DNA of 64,000 nucleotides from Cellulomonas dongxiuzhuiae (GTDB lineage Bacteria > Actinomycetota > Actinomycetes > Actinomycetales > Cellulomonadaceae): contig NZ_CP076023.1 of assembly GCF_018623035.1 (NCBI RefSeq), positions 2,852,001-2,916,000 on the forward strand, in the 5' to 3' direction. Positions 56,113-64,000 of the stretch are shown here, one piece after another. Every line of letters starts with the position of its first letter. Position 1 is the first letter of the stretch. The position numbers were made by a program, and so were the translations under genes. The notes under the pieces are model-generated. The model was not told the origin of the DNA, searched no databases, and saw only the letters and a program-made list of their open reading frames with translations.

Positions 56113-56215
56113 GCGGATCAGTGTGGGCCCCGCGACGTGGGAGCCGGAAGCGCATTGCGAGGCGCGCACCGCGGTCCTGTGGCGGGACCGTGCGAGCAGT
56201 GCTTGGGTCGGGGGC

Positions 56216-56707
56216 ATGAGCGAGGACACCCCAGCAACCAGCACCGACCCGGCACTCGGCACCGAGGGTGACAGCAACCAGCTGCCCGGCGAGGACACGA
56301 TGGTCGAGCGCGGCGTCACCGACCCGCTCGACGAGGGCATCACCCCGCCCGAGCGCCCGCGACCGGCCTCCGCGCACTTCGGCGAGACGGCGTGGGAGGA
56401 GTCCCGCGGCGAGACGCTCGAGCAGCGCGTGGCGCAGGAGGAGCCGGAGGTCTGGGAGGTTGATGCGCCGCCCGCCGCGCACCGCGACGAGCTGCGCGCC
56501 GGACGGCTGGTCGAGGACGACGACGCGGTCGAGGCCGGCGGGACGGACCAGTTCGCGGTCGACGCGGGCGTCGACGGCGGCGCCGCGTCCGCCGAGGAGG
56601 CCGCCGTGCACGTCATCGAGGAGGAGTACGTGGGCGCCTGGGCCACGGACGACGACGACGAGGTCACGTCGCAGGACGTCGGCGGCGAGGAGCCCCGCAC
56701 CCCCTGA
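56216..56707 (+). CDS. DUF5709 family protein
   Basis: 163 residues, strongly acidic and poor in hydrophobic clusters, so probably disordered. LDEGITPPERPRPASAHFG and GETLEQRVAQEEPEVW match the DUF5709 pattern, an actinobacterial family of unknown function. No signal peptide or membrane helix. It diverges from the ABC-F gene and converges with truA across a terminator hairpin. Confidence 0.82.
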   Translation: MSEDTPATSTDPALGTEGDSNQLPGEDTMVERGVTDPLDEGITPPERPRPASAHFGETAWEESRGETLEQRVAQEEPEVWEVDAPPAAHRDELRAGRLVEDDDAVEAGGTDQFAVDAGVDGGAASAEEAAVHVIEEEYVGAWATDDDDEVTSQDVGGEEPRTP

Positions 56708-56719
56708 GCCTGCCGTCCA

Positions 56720-56755
56720 GCGCCGGCACCGCGCGCGTCGGCGTGGTGCCGGCGC
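56720..56755. terminator. Bidirectional terminator between DUF5709 gene and truA
   Basis: 11-bp perfect arms (GCGCCGGCACC / GGTGCCGGCGC) and a 14-base loop between convergent stops at 56707 and 56758. Confidence 0.7.
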
Positions 56756-56757
56756 CG

Positions 56758-57678
56758 TCAGCCGCAGCAGCCCGGCGCGAGCGGGGGGCCGCTCAGGTCG
56801 GCGGCGCTGCGGCGCGCGCGCGTCTGCTCCGCACGACCCGCCAGCTCGTCGTCCGAGGGGTACGTGACCTCCTCGAGCGTCAGACCGTGCGCCGGGACCA
56901 CGGTCGCGCCGCCGTGCCGCACCCGCCCGTCGAGGATCTCGCGCGGCCACGTGACAGGGCGCCGCCCCTCCCCCACGGCGAGGCTCGCGCCGACCAGCGC
57001 GCGGACCATCGAGTGGCAGAACGCGTCGGCCTGCACGTGGGCCACCACCAGCCCGGCGTCCGGACCCGCGTCGGGCCGCGACCAGCCGAACGCCTCGAGC
57101 GTGCGGATCGTCGTCGCGTCCGGCCGCGGCTTGCAGTAGGCCGCGAAGTCGTGGCGCCCGACGAGCGTGCCCGCCGCCGCGTCCATCGCGGCGACGTCGA
57201 GCGGCCGGCGGTGCCACAGGACCCACCCCCGCCGCAGCGGGTCGCGCGTGGCGGGGTCGTCGCAGACCCGGTAGGCGTAGCGCCGCCGCAGCGCGGAGAA
57301 CCGCGCGTCGAACCCGTCGGGCGCACGGTGCACGGCCCGCACCACCAGGTCGTCGGGCAGCACGCCCGCCAGGCGCGTCAGGAGGGCGTCCACGTCGTCC
57401 CGGTCCGACCGGCCGCGCACGGCCGTCAGCGCGCCCGCCACGACGTCCACGTGGGCCACCTGGCCCCGCGCGTGCACTCCGGCGTCGGTGCGTCCGGCCA
57501 CCGTCACGCGCGGCCGCGGATCACCCCGCGGGGCGCTGCGCAGCACCGTCGAGAGACCCGCCTCGAGCTCGCCCTGCACGGTGCGCAGGTCCGGCTGGCG
57601 CGCCCAGCCGGCGAACCGCCCGCCGTCGTACGCCAGGTCCAGGCGCAGGCGCACGGTGCGCGTCTCCTCACCGGTCAC
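56758..57678 (-). CDS. truA: tRNA pseudouridine synthase A
   Basis: 306 residues. It makes pseudouridine at positions 38-40 of tRNA anticodon arms. The catalytic Asp is in AGRTDAGVHARGQ; LDLAYDGGRFAGWARQP opens the fold; FSALRRRYAYRV and FCHSMVRALVGASLAVG are conserved. GTG at 57678 is preferred to 57687 because it lies 7 bases from -10 TACGGT (57686-57691), a leaderless start. It is separated from rplQ by two genes. Confidence 0.95.
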   Translation of the reverse strand: MTGEETRTVRLRLDLAYDGGRFAGWARQPDLRTVQGELEAGLSTVLRSAPRGDPRPRVTVAGRTDAGVHARGQVAHVDVVAGALTAVRGRSDRDDVDALLTRLAGVLPDDLVVRAVHRAPDGFDARFSALRRRYAYRVCDDPATRDPLRRGWVLWHRRPLDVAAMDAAAGTLVGRHDFAAYCKPRPDATTIRTLEAFGWSRPDAGPDAGLVVAHVQADAFCHSMVRALVGASLAVGEGRRPVTWPREILDGRVRHGGATVVPAHGLTLEEVTYPSDDELAGRAEQTRARRSAADLSGPPLAPGCCG

Positions 57679-57713
57679 GGGCCCCACCGTAACGGGCGGG
57701 CTACCGTGGCACG

Positions 57714-58487
57714 GTGCACCGTCCGTCCGAGCCGTACACGCTGGCCGTCGACTGCGGCGGCAGCGGCATCAAGGCGTCCGTGCTCGACGCCGCCGGCACG
57801 CTGCACGCTCCGGCGGTGCGCGTCCCCACCCCCTACCCCCTGCCCCCGCAGCGCCTGGCGGACACGATCGCCGACATCGCCGCCCGCCTCCCGGGCGCGC
57901 AGCGCGCCACCGTGGGGGTCCCCGGGATGATCCGCCACGGTGTCGTGGTCGCCACGCCGCACTACGTCACGCGGTCGGGGCCGCGCAGCGCCGTCGTGCC
58001 GGAGCTGCGCACCGCATGGGCGGGCTGCGACGTGCAGGCGCTGCTGACGGCCCGGCTCGGCATGCCCACGCTCGTCCTGAACGACGCCGAGGTGCACGGT
58101 GCCGGCGTGGTGTCCGGCACCGGGCTGGAGCTCGTCCTCACGTTCGGGACCGGCCTGGGCGCCGCGCTCTTCGACGGCGGGCGGCTCGCGCCCCACCTGG
58201 AGCTGTCGCACGCCCCGGTCCGGTGGGGCACGACGTACGACGCGTACGTCGGCGAGCACGAGCGGGCGCGCCTCGGGGACGCGCTGTGGTCACGACGGGT
58301 CCGCACGGTCGTCGAGGGGCTGCGCCCCGTCTTCCACTGGGACCGGCTCTACCTCGGCGGCGGCAACTCCCGGCGCGTGTCGCCGCCCACGCTCGAGCGG
58401 CTCGGCGACGACGTCGTCGTCGTGCCCAACCAAGCCGGGATCGTCGGGGGCGTGCGCGCGTGGGACCTGCGCACGCACGACGCCTGA
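57714..58487 (+). CDS. ppgK: ROK-family polyphosphate glucokinase
   Basis: 257 residues. AVDCGGSGIKASVLD is the phosphate-1 loop; PHYVTRSGPRS, LVLNDAEVHGAGVV and LTFGTGLGAALFDGG are ROK/PPGK features, with the catalytic Asp in the NDAEVHG segment. It phosphorylates glucose with polyphosphate or ATP, feeding glycolysis and the phosphoketolase route. GTG at 57714 is 6 bases from -10 TACCGT (57702-57707), a leaderless start. Its last 198 bp overlap the tail of the hydrolase on the other strand. Confidence 0.9.
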   Translation: MHRPSEPYTLAVDCGGSGIKASVLDAAGTLHAPAVRVPTPYPLPPQRLADTIADIAARLPGAQRATVGVPGMIRHGVVVATPHYVTRSGPRSAVVPELRTAWAGCDVQALLTARLGMPTLVLNDAEVHGAGVVSGTGLELVLTFGTGLGAALFDGGRLAPHLELSHAPVRWGTTYDAYVGEHERARLGDALWSRRVRTVVEGLRPVFHWDRLYLGGGNSRRVSPPTLERLGDDVVVVPNQAGIVGGVRAWDLRTHDA

Positions 58488-59213
58488 CCTGTCAGCACGG
58501 GCTGCGAGCTCGTCGAGCACCTCCAGCAGCACGCGGGTGAAGCGCACGGGCTGCACGAGGCTGACGAGGTGCGAGGCCCCCGGCACGACCACGAGGTGCC
58601 CCTCGCGGCACGCCGCCAGGAACCGCCGCTCCTCGCCACGGAAGTGGTCGAACCGGCCGTTGACGATCCAGACCGGCACGTCGAGGCGCGCGAGGTCCGT
58701 CAGCGGGTCCGCGCGCCGCATCGCGCGCATGGTGTCACCGACGACGTCCAGCGCGAAGCCGCCGGCACCGGCGTCGGCGGCGCCCTGCGCCGGCAGGAAC
58801 CGGTCGACGAGCACCTGGTTGACCGCCGCGCCGCGGTCGGGCAGCCGCGCGAAGAACCTGTCGGCAGCCGCCTCCCATCCCCGCAGCACGACGGGATACG
58901 GCCGCGAGCTGCACCCCGCCGCCACCAGCCCTGCGACCTGCCCGGGATGACGCGCGGCGTGCGCGATGGCGATGTAGCCGCCGAGTGACAGGCCCACGAC
59001 CAGCGCGGGCCCTCCGATCTCGTCCACCCCGTCGCTGACCGCCTGCAGCGCACCGTCCCACGTGAACGTCTCGGCGATGCGCTCACCGTGGCCCGGCAGG
59101 TCGATCGCCAGCGCCGGGTGCCCGGCCCGCTGCAGGGCCTCGACCTGTGCGCGCCACATCGTGCGGGACGCCCGCAGGCCGTGCACGAGGACGACGGGCG
59201 GGGCCGGGGCCAT
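58290..59213 (-). CDS. Alpha/beta hydrolase with an antisense-overlap tail
   Basis: 307 residues. Triad: nucleophile Ser in VGLSLGGY, Asp in VNGRFDHF, His in VPGASHLVS; the oxyanion strand is VLVHGLRASRTMW. Substrate unknown. The normal fold ends near residue 240 (LEVLDELAARA). The frame then runs about 66 more residues across the end of ppgK on the opposite strand, as a low-complexity tail (VVRAQVPRAHAPDDPG...). A natural stop may have been lost. Confidence 0.85.
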   Translation of the reverse strand: MAPAPPVVLVHGLRASRTMWRAQVEALQRAGHPALAIDLPGHGERIAETFTWDGALQAVSDGVDEIGGPALVVGLSLGGYIAIAHAARHPGQVAGLVAAGCSSRPYPVVLRGWEAAADRFFARLPDRGAAVNQVLVDRFLPAQGAADAGAGGFALDVVGDTMRAMRRADPLTDLARLDVPVWIVNGRFDHFRGEERRFLAACREGHLVVVPGASHLVSLVQPVRFTRVLLEVLDELAARADRSGVVRAQVPRAHAPDDPGLVGHDDDVVAEPLERGRRHAPGVAAAEVEPVPVEDGAQPLDDRADPS

Positions 59214-59260
59214 GGCTCGAGGCTATGCGGGCACCGGCGCGCACGCCCGCCGGACGCCGC

Positions 59261-59292
59261 AGGGCCCGGACACCGTGCGGTGTCCGGGCCCT
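59261..59292 (-). terminator. Terminator after rplQ
   Basis: 14-bp perfect arms (AGGGCCCGGACACC / GGTGTCCGGGCCCT) with a GTGC loop, 17 bases after the rplQ stop. It ends the rpoA-rplQ transcript. Confidence 0.85.
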
Positions 59293-59309
59293 GTCGTGGT
59301 GCGGGTGCG

Positions 59310-59852
59310 TCAGGCCTTGGCGTCCTCGACGGGAGCGTCCTCGACCGGGGCGTCCTCGACCTTGGCGTCCTCGACCGGAGCGTCCTCGACGGGGGCGTCC
59401 TCGACGGGCTTGTCCTCGGACTTCGCCGCCTTCTTGGGCGCTGCCTTCTCGGTGGCGCGCGTGGCCTCCTTGACGACGGCCTGCTTGGGCGACAGCGGCT
59501 CCAGGACGAGCTCGATGACGGCCATGGGGGCGTTGTCGCCCTTGCGCGGGCCGATCTTGGTGATGCGCGTGTAGCCGCCCTGGCGGTCGGCCACGGCCGG
59601 CGCGATCTCCGTGAACAGGGTGTGCACGACACCCTTGTCCTTGACGACGGTCATCACGCGACGACGTGCGTGCAGGTCGCCGCGCTTGGCGAACGTGATG
59701 AGGCGCTCGGCCAGGGGGCGCAGGCGCTTGGCCTTCGTCTCCGTGGTCGTGATCCGCCGGTGCTCGAACAGCGCCGTCGCGAGGTTCGCGAGGATGAGCC
59801 GCTCGTGCGCCGGGCTGCCACCGAGCCTGGGACCCTTGGTGGGCGTGGGCAT
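59310..59852 (-). CDS. rplQ: 50S ribosomal protein bL17 with VEDA-repeat tail
   Basis: 180 residues. The L17 core ([39 protein letters not shown]) ends near residue 122. After a basic KKAAKSEDK stretch, an acidic tail of six VEDA pentapeptides follows (149-178: PVEDA x3, [10 protein letters not shown] x2), ending KA. The tail is encoded by 15-bp repeats at 59319-59408. It follows rpoA by 81 bp. Confidence 0.97.
   Translation of the reverse strand: MPTPTKGPRLGGSPAHERLILANLATALFEHRRITTTETKAKRLRPLAERLITFAKRGDLHARRRVMTVVKDKGVVHTLFTEIAPAVADRQGGYTRITKIGPRKGDNAPMAVIELVLEPLSPKQAVVKEATRATEKAAPKKAAKSEDKPVEDAPVEDAPVEDAKVEDAPVEDAPVEDAKA
59319..59408 (-). repeat. 15-bp coding repeat (VEDA units) in rplQ
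   Basis: Six in-frame 15-bp units encode xVEDA, arranged as two blocks of three (P,P,P then K,P,P). The near-identical codons suggest recent slipped-strand or unequal expansion. Confidence 0.85.
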
Positions 59853-59933
59853 GGTCTCTACTCCTTGGGTTCTGCGATGAGGGCGACGTGCCGTGGCCGG
59901 CGCGTCAGCGCGCGGTCACTCCGGCCACCTACG

Positions 59934-60947
59934 TCAGTACTGCTCGTCCTCGACGAAGTCCGTCTCGTCGTCCCCGTAGTAGCCGCCGGCGGCCGTGGGG
60001 TCGAAGTCCAGCGGGCTGTCCTTGAGCGTCAGGCCGAGCTCGGCCAGCTTCTCCTTGACCTCGGTGATCGACTTCGCACCGAAGTTGCGGATGTCGAGCA
60101 GGTCCGCCTCGGACCGCGCCACGAGCTCGCCCACGGAGTGGATGCCCTCGCGCTTGAGGCAGTTGTAGGACCGGATCGTGAGCTGCAGGTCCTCGATCGG
60201 CAGCGCCAGGTCCGCGGCCAGGGCCGCGTCGGTCGGCGACGGGCCGATCTCGATGCCCTCCGCCTCGACGTTGAGCTCACGGGCGAGCCCGAACAGCTCG
60301 ACCAGCGTGCGGCCGGCCGACGCCAGGGCGTCGCGCGGGCTGATCGCCGGCTTCGTCTCGACGTCGACGATGAGCTTGTCGAAGTCGGTGCGCTGCTCGA
60401 CACGGGTCGCCTCGACCTTGTACGTCACCTTGAGCACCGGCGAGTAGATCGAGTCGATCGGGATACGACCGATCTCGGCATCGAACGACTTGTTCTGGTT
60501 CGCCGACACGTAGCCACGACCGCGCTCGACGGTCAGCTCGATCTCGAGCTTGCCCTTCTCGTTCAGCGTGGCCAGGTGCAGCTCGGGGTTGTGCACCTCG
60601 ACGCCGGCGGGCGGCACGATGTCCGCGCCGGAGACCTCACCCGATCCCTGCTTGCGCAGGTACATCACGACGGGCTCGTCGTTCTCGGAGGAGACGACGA
60701 GGTTCTTGATGTTGAGGATGATCTCGGTGACGTCCTCCTTGACACCCGGGATCGTCGAGAACTCGTGCAGCACGCCGTCGATCCGGATCGACGTCACCGC
60801 AGCGCCAGGGATGGACGACAGGAGCGTCCGGCGCATGGAGTTGCCGAGGGTGTAGCCGAAGCCGGGCTCGAGGGGCTCGATGGAGAACCGCGAACGGTGC
60901 TCCGAGATGACCTCTTCGGTCAGGGTGGGACGCTGTGCGATCAGCAC
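59934..60947 (-). CDS. rpoA: RNA polymerase subunit alpha
   Basis: 337 residues. The N-terminal assembly domain (about 1-230: [22 protein letters not shown]) and the C-terminal domain (about 250-310: [22 protein letters not shown], split there; [17 protein letters not shown]) that contacts UP elements and activators are complete. GTG at 60947 behind GAGG. The long stretch from rpsK to rpoA (213 bp, normally rpsD) holds a hairpin. Confidence 0.97.
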   Translation of the reverse strand: MLIAQRPTLTEEVISEHRSRFSIEPLEPGFGYTLGNSMRRTLLSSIPGAAVTSIRIDGVLHEFSTIPGVKEDVTEIILNIKNLVVSSENDEPVVMYLRKQGSGEVSGADIVPPAGVEVHNPELHLATLNEKGKLEIELTVERGRGYVSANQNKSFDAEIGRIPIDSIYSPVLKVTYKVEATRVEQRTDFDKLIVDVETKPAISPRDALASAGRTLVELFGLARELNVEAEGIEIGPSPTDAALAADLALPIEDLQLTIRSYNCLKREGIHSVGELVARSEADLLDIRNFGAKSITEVKEKLAELGLTLKDSPLDFDPTAAGGYYGDDETDFVEDEQY

Positions 60948-61116
60948 GGTGTGTTTCCTCTCCGCGAGCGTCCGCCATATGACGCTTTCGCAGGTACTGC
61001 GTGCCTGGACGTGCCTCGGTCTGCACGTCTGGGCGTCAGTGCTGTGGTGGACCGACGCGCACACGGCCGGCTGCCCCTGCGGGGCTGCCTGACGTGCTGC
61101 GCGGCGGGCACGCGAC

Positions 61117-61151
61117 GGCCGGGACGGGTACCACGGGGTACCGTCCCGGCC
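61117..61151 (-). terminator. Hairpin between rpsK and rpoA
   Basis: GGCCGGGACGGGTACC / GGTACCGTCCCGGCC with one bulged G and a 4-base loop, 9 bases after the rpsK stop. It could attenuate or terminate the ribosomal operon before rpoA, so rpoA may have its own promoter. Confidence 0.6.
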
Positions 61152-61160
61152 GGACGCGGG

Positions 61161-61562
61161 TCAGACGCGGCGACGCTTCGGCGGACGGCAGCCGTTGTGG
61201 GCCTGCGGCGTCACGTCCTGGATCGAGCCGACCTCCAGGCCGGTGGCCTGCAGCGAACGGATCGCGGTCTCACGGCCCGAGCCGGGGCCCTTGACGAAGA
61301 CGTCGACCTTGCGCATGCCGTGCTCCTGCGCCTTGCGAGCGGCCGCCTCGGCAGCGAGCTGCGCGGCGAACGGCGTGGACTTGCGCGAGCCCTTGAAGCC
61401 CACCTGGCCCGACGACGCCCAGGCGATCACAGCGCCCGACGGGTCGGTGATGGACACGATGGTGTTGTTGAACGTGCTCTTGATGTGCGCCTGGCCGTGG
61501 GAGACGTTCTTCTTCTCCTTGCGGCGCGGCTTGCGCACGGCGGTACGGGACTTGGGAGGCAT
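61161..61562 (-). CDS. rpsK: 30S ribosomal protein uS11
   Basis: 133 residues. [38 protein letters not shown] and the basic end [11 protein letters not shown] are intact. A component of the 30S platform. Followed by a hairpin and rpoA; no rpsD. Confidence 0.97.
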   Translation of the reverse strand: MPPKSRTAVRKPRRKEKKNVSHGQAHIKSTFNNTIVSITDPSGAVIAWASSGQVGFKGSRKSTPFAAQLAAEAAARKAQEHGMRKVDVFVKGPGSGRETAIRSLQATGLEVGSIQDVTPQAHNGCRPPKRRRV

Positions 61563-61639
61563 CTTTTCTTCTCTCGGGGTCTGCGGGTCGGTGGGCCGAC
61601 GGGCGGGCGGTCAGCGGCAGGCGCGACCAGCCCGCGGCG

Positions 61640-62020
61640 TCACTTGCGCCCGGCCTTCTTCTTGCCGGCGACGGTGCGCTTGGGGCCCTTGCGGGTACGC
61701 GCGTTGGTCTTGGTGCGCTGACCGCGCACCGGGAGGCCGCGGCGGTGACGCAGACCCTCGTAGCTGCCGATCTCGACCTTGCGGCGGATGTCGGCGGCGA
61801 TCTCGCGACGGAGGTCACCCTCGAGCTTGAAGCTGCCCTCGAGGAAGTCGCGCAGTGCGACCAGCTCCGTGTCGCCCAGGTCCTTGACCCGGACGTCGGG
61901 GCTGATGCCCGTGGCGGCCAGGGCCTGCTGCGCACGCGTGCGCCCGACCCCGAAGATGTACGTGAGGGCGACCTCGACCCGCTTGTCGCGGGGCAGGTCG
62001 ACACCGATGAGACGTGCCAT
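61640..62020 (-). CDS. rpsM: 30S ribosomal protein uS13
   Basis: 126 residues with ATG at 62020. [39 protein letters not shown] and the basic tail [16 protein letters not shown] are complete. Lies in the head of the 30S subunit. Confidence 0.97.
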   Translation of the reverse strand: MARLIGVDLPRDKRVEVALTYIFGVGRTRAQQALAATGISPDVRVKDLGDTELVALRDFLEGSFKLEGDLRREIAADIRRKVEIGSYEGLRHRRGLPVRGQRTKTNARTRKGPKRTVAGKKKAGRK

Positions 62021-62192
62021 GTGCCTGGTGGCTCCTGTACTGCACTCGGAGGTCTGCCGCACCGTCCTCCCGCAGTCCCTGCGGGCCCCAGCCTCCGAGC
62101 TGGGGGTTCACCGTGACCTGGGCCTCAGCCGTGGTCACGGGCGGCGGTGCGCTTGCTGCCCCCGGGAAGGGGGCGGTGGCGGTGCTGGCTGC

Positions 62193-62306
62193 TCAGCCCT
62201 GGCGCTGCTTGTGGCGCAGGTTCTCGCAGATCACCTGGACGCGACCGTGCCGGCGGATCACCTTGCACTTGTCGCAGATCTTCTTGACGCTCGGCTTGAC
62301 CTTCAT
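62193..62306 (-). CDS. rpmJ: 50S ribosomal protein bL36
   Basis: 37 residues, ATG at 62306. [19 protein letters not shown] and [13 protein letters not shown] show the zinc-binding CxxC...C...H form (Cys11, 14, 27, His32). Confidence 0.97.
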   Translation of the reverse strand: MKVKPSVKKICDKCKVIRRHGRVQVICENLRHKQRQG

Positions 62307-62374
62307 CGCGTTCGTTCCTCCGCCGCCGCGCCCGGGCCACGTGGGTCCGACCGACGGCGTCTCGATGGTGGTGG

Positions 62375-62596
62375 TTACTTGTAGCGGTAGACGATGCGCC
62401 CGCGGGACAGGTCGTACGGGCTGAGCTCGACCACCACACGGTCCTCGGGGAGGATCCGGATGTAGTGCTGGCGCATCTTGCCTGAGATGTGCGCGAGCAC
62501 CTTGTGGCCGTTGGCCAGCTCCACGCGGAACATCGCGTTGGGCAGCGCTTCGACCACGCTGCCCTCGATCTCGATGACGCCGTCCTTCTTGGCCAT
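62375..62596 (-). CDS. infA: Translation initiation factor IF-1
   Basis: 73 residues, OB fold. [20 protein letters not shown] and [16 protein letters not shown] are standard. It opens the infA-rpmJ-rpsM-rpsK group. A good -10 (TATGAT, minus strand, 62749-62754) lies about 150 bp upstream; no clear -35 was found. Confidence 0.97.
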   Translation of the reverse strand: MAKKDGVIEIEGSVVEALPNAMFRVELANGHKVLAHISGKMRQHYIRILPEDRVVVELSPYDLSRGRIVYRYK

Positions 62597-62805
62597 GTCC
62601 TCCGCTAACTGTCGTGCTCGACTTGTCCTGCCGGTGGTCGTACCACCCCTGAACCCGTCCGCAGGACATGCCGGACCCGCACGAGATCGTGCGGCCTGAT
62701 CATGGGGTGACTGGTCGCCGAACTAACGGCGCACACAACCAACGAGCAATCATACGGCATCCTGACACCGCTCGGTACCGGCAGTCGGCTGCCCCGGCCG
62801 CCGAC

Positions 62806-63639
62806 TCAGAGCGTGGCGACGTCGACGCCGAGCGCGCGCAGCCGAGCGGCACCGCCGTCCCGCGCGGTGAGCACGACGATGCCGTCCTCGAGCAGCGCGA
62901 CGGTGTGCTCCCAGTGCGCCGCCCGGGAGCCGTCGTCGGTGACGACGGTCCAGTCGTCGGTCAGGGTGTGGTTCGCCTGGTCACCACGGACCAGCATCGG
63001 CTCGACCGCCACGCACAGCCCCGGCCGGAGCTTGAGCCCGCGGTCGCGGGTCCGGAAGTTCGGGACGTCGGGCGGCTGGTGCATGGCCGTGCCGATCCCG
63101 TGGCCGACGTAGTCCTCGACGATGCCGAACGGGTCTGCCGCACCGCGCGCGGCGGCGGCCTCGACGACCTCCTCGACGGCCTCCCCCACCGCGCCCAGCC
63201 GCTCCCCCGTGGCGAGCGCCGCGATACCGGCCCACATGGCGTCCTCGGTCGCGTTCGCGAGCTCGACGTCCGCGGGATCGGCGGGGTCGAGGACGACGGT
63301 GAAGGCGGAGTCGCCGTGCCAGCCGTCGACGATCGCGCCGCAGTCCACGGAGACGACGTCACCGGGCTGGAGCACGCGCGAGCCCGGGATCCCGTGGACG
63401 ATCTCGTCGTTGACGGAGACGCACAGCGACGCGGGGTACCCGTGGTAGCCGAGGAAGGACGGCGTGGCACCGGCGGACGTGATGACGTCCTCGGCCACGG
63501 CGTCGAGCCGGGCCGTCGTCACACCCGGCGCCAGGGCGGTACGGACGGCGTCGAGCGCGTCCGCCACGACCAGGCCGGCACGCCGCATGACGGCGACCTG
63601 CTCCGGGGTCTTGTACTCGACGCGCTCGCGTCCGAACAC
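62806..63639 (-). CDS. map: Methionine aminopeptidase, type I
   Basis: 277 residues. The metal ligands lie in VSVDCGAIVDGWHGDSAFTV (Asp pair), GHGIGTAMHQPP (His) and EPMLVRG (Glu), with a last Glu in HWEHTVAL. FLGYHGYPASLCVSVNDEIV is the substrate His strand. GTG start behind GGGGGAG, 11 bp after the adk stop, so it is co-transcribed with adk. Confidence 0.96.
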   Translation of the reverse strand: MFGRERVEYKTPEQVAVMRRAGLVVADALDAVRTALAPGVTTARLDAVAEDVITSAGATPSFLGYHGYPASLCVSVNDEIVHGIPGSRVLQPGDVVSVDCGAIVDGWHGDSAFTVVLDPADPADVELANATEDAMWAGIAALATGERLGAVGEAVEEVVEAAAARGAADPFGIVEDYVGHGIGTAMHQPPDVPNFRTRDRGLKLRPGLCVAVEPMLVRGDQANHTLTDDWTVVTDDGSRAAHWEHTVALLEDGIVVLTARDGGAARLRALGVDVATL

Positions 63640-63650
63640 GGCCGCTCCCC

Positions 63651-64000
63651 CTAGGAGGCGGACGTGCTCAGCACGGCGAGGAGCCGAGCCGTCACGTCGT
63701 CGACCTCGCCCAGCCCGTCGACCTGCACGAGCACGCCGCGGGCGGCGTAGACCTGCGAGATGGGCGCCGTCTGCTCGGCGTACACGCCGAGCCGGTGCCG
63801 GACGACGTCCTCGGTGTCGTCCGCGCGCCCCTCGATCTGTGCACGCTTCGTCAGCCGGTCGACGACGACCTGCGGGTCGACGGTGAGCTCGACCGCGAGG
63901 TCGAGCTCGTGCCCCGCGGCAGCCAGGATCTCGTCGAGCGCCGCGACCTGGGCGACGTTGCGGGGGTACCCGTCGAGCAGGAACCCCTCGACCGCGTCGG
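63651..64000 (-). CDS. adk: Adenylate kinase, C-terminal part (cut by window edge)
   Basis: About 116 codons up to the TAG at 63651. FLLDGYPRNVAQVAALDEIL and VVDRLTKRAQIEGRADDTEDV, then RHRLGVYAEQTAPI, identify AMP/ATP kinase. The lid between VVVDRL and RADDTEDV is short, without the zinc-type insertion, as in many actinobacteria. The N-terminal P-loop lies outside the window. Confidence 0.95.
   Translation of the reverse strand, partial: DAVEGFLLDGYPRNVAQVAALDEILAAAGHELDLAVELTVDPQVVVDRLTKRAQIEGRADDTEDVVRHRLGVYAEQTAPISQVYAARGVLVQVDGLGEVDDVTARLLAVLSTSAS

Overview
The window is high-GC DNA, dense with genes, with short intergenic gaps and many 1-4 bp start/stop overlaps. It carries actinobacterial hallmarks: a WhiB-family regulator, GroES under CIRCE control, GuaB3, a DUF5709 protein, a ROK polyphosphate-glucokinase-type protein, and many start codons placed directly after a -10 box. 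Together with the phosphoketolase-Pta-AckA cluster this suggests a Micrococcales actinobacterium, probably Cellulomonas or a close relative. The genus is inferred, not proven. I see no tRNA, rRNA, CRISPR array, insertion sequence or prophage. No gene-free stretch exceeds 300 bases.

Layout. 1-8983 (minus strand): a Tad/Flp pilus locus running from a zinc-ribbon protein of unknown role through cpaB, a cpaE-tadE fusion, tadE, cpaF, tadB and tadC. A two-component system is spliced in before the Flp pilin, and a lipoprotein cut by the window edge follows. 9188-14227: a DUF192 protein, a heterodimeric ABC exporter with complementary degenerate ATP sites, and a SURF1 protein. 14447-20423: phosphoketolase, phosphotransacetylase and acetate kinase (a bifid-shunt acetate/ATP module). 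20476-26325: a succinate-semialdehyde-type dehydrogenase, then an iron-siderophore ABC importer behind an IdeR/DtxR box. 26442-32082: guaB3, guaB, a BldM-like regulator, a MerR regulator, a WhiD/WhiB3-like regulator and groES without groEL. 32326-36220: a methyltransferase, a YbdK-type ligase, and a PadR regulator with two duplicated membrane proteins.

36263-45183: t6A tRNA-modification genes (tsaD, tsaB, tsaE) and rimI, a sulfurtransferase, a nitroreductase, alanine racemase, a kinase, NAD(P)HX repair and an F420-type oxidoreductase. 45184-54206: a repeat-built hairpin, then acpS, glmS, coaA, a lipoprotein, DedA, an amidotransferase, a deformylase, glmM, rpsI and rplM. glmS and glmM supply cell-wall amino sugar. 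54436-64000: an ABC-F protein, DUF5709, truA, ppgK, an alpha/beta hydrolase, and the end of the ribosomal-protein/RNA-polymerase cluster (rplQ, rpoA, rpsK, rpsM, rpmJ, infA, map, adk), from which rpsD is missing.

Most of the window is conserved housekeeping sequence. I do not see a self-contained new system such as a defence island or a biosynthetic cluster. The most unusual points are the CpaE-TadE fusion and embedded two-component system in the pilus locus, the His that replaces the catalytic Cys of GuaB3, the mutually complementary ABC exporter pair, the PadR module with its operator inside a leaderless promoter, and the overlapping back-to-back leaderless promoters of truA and ppgK.
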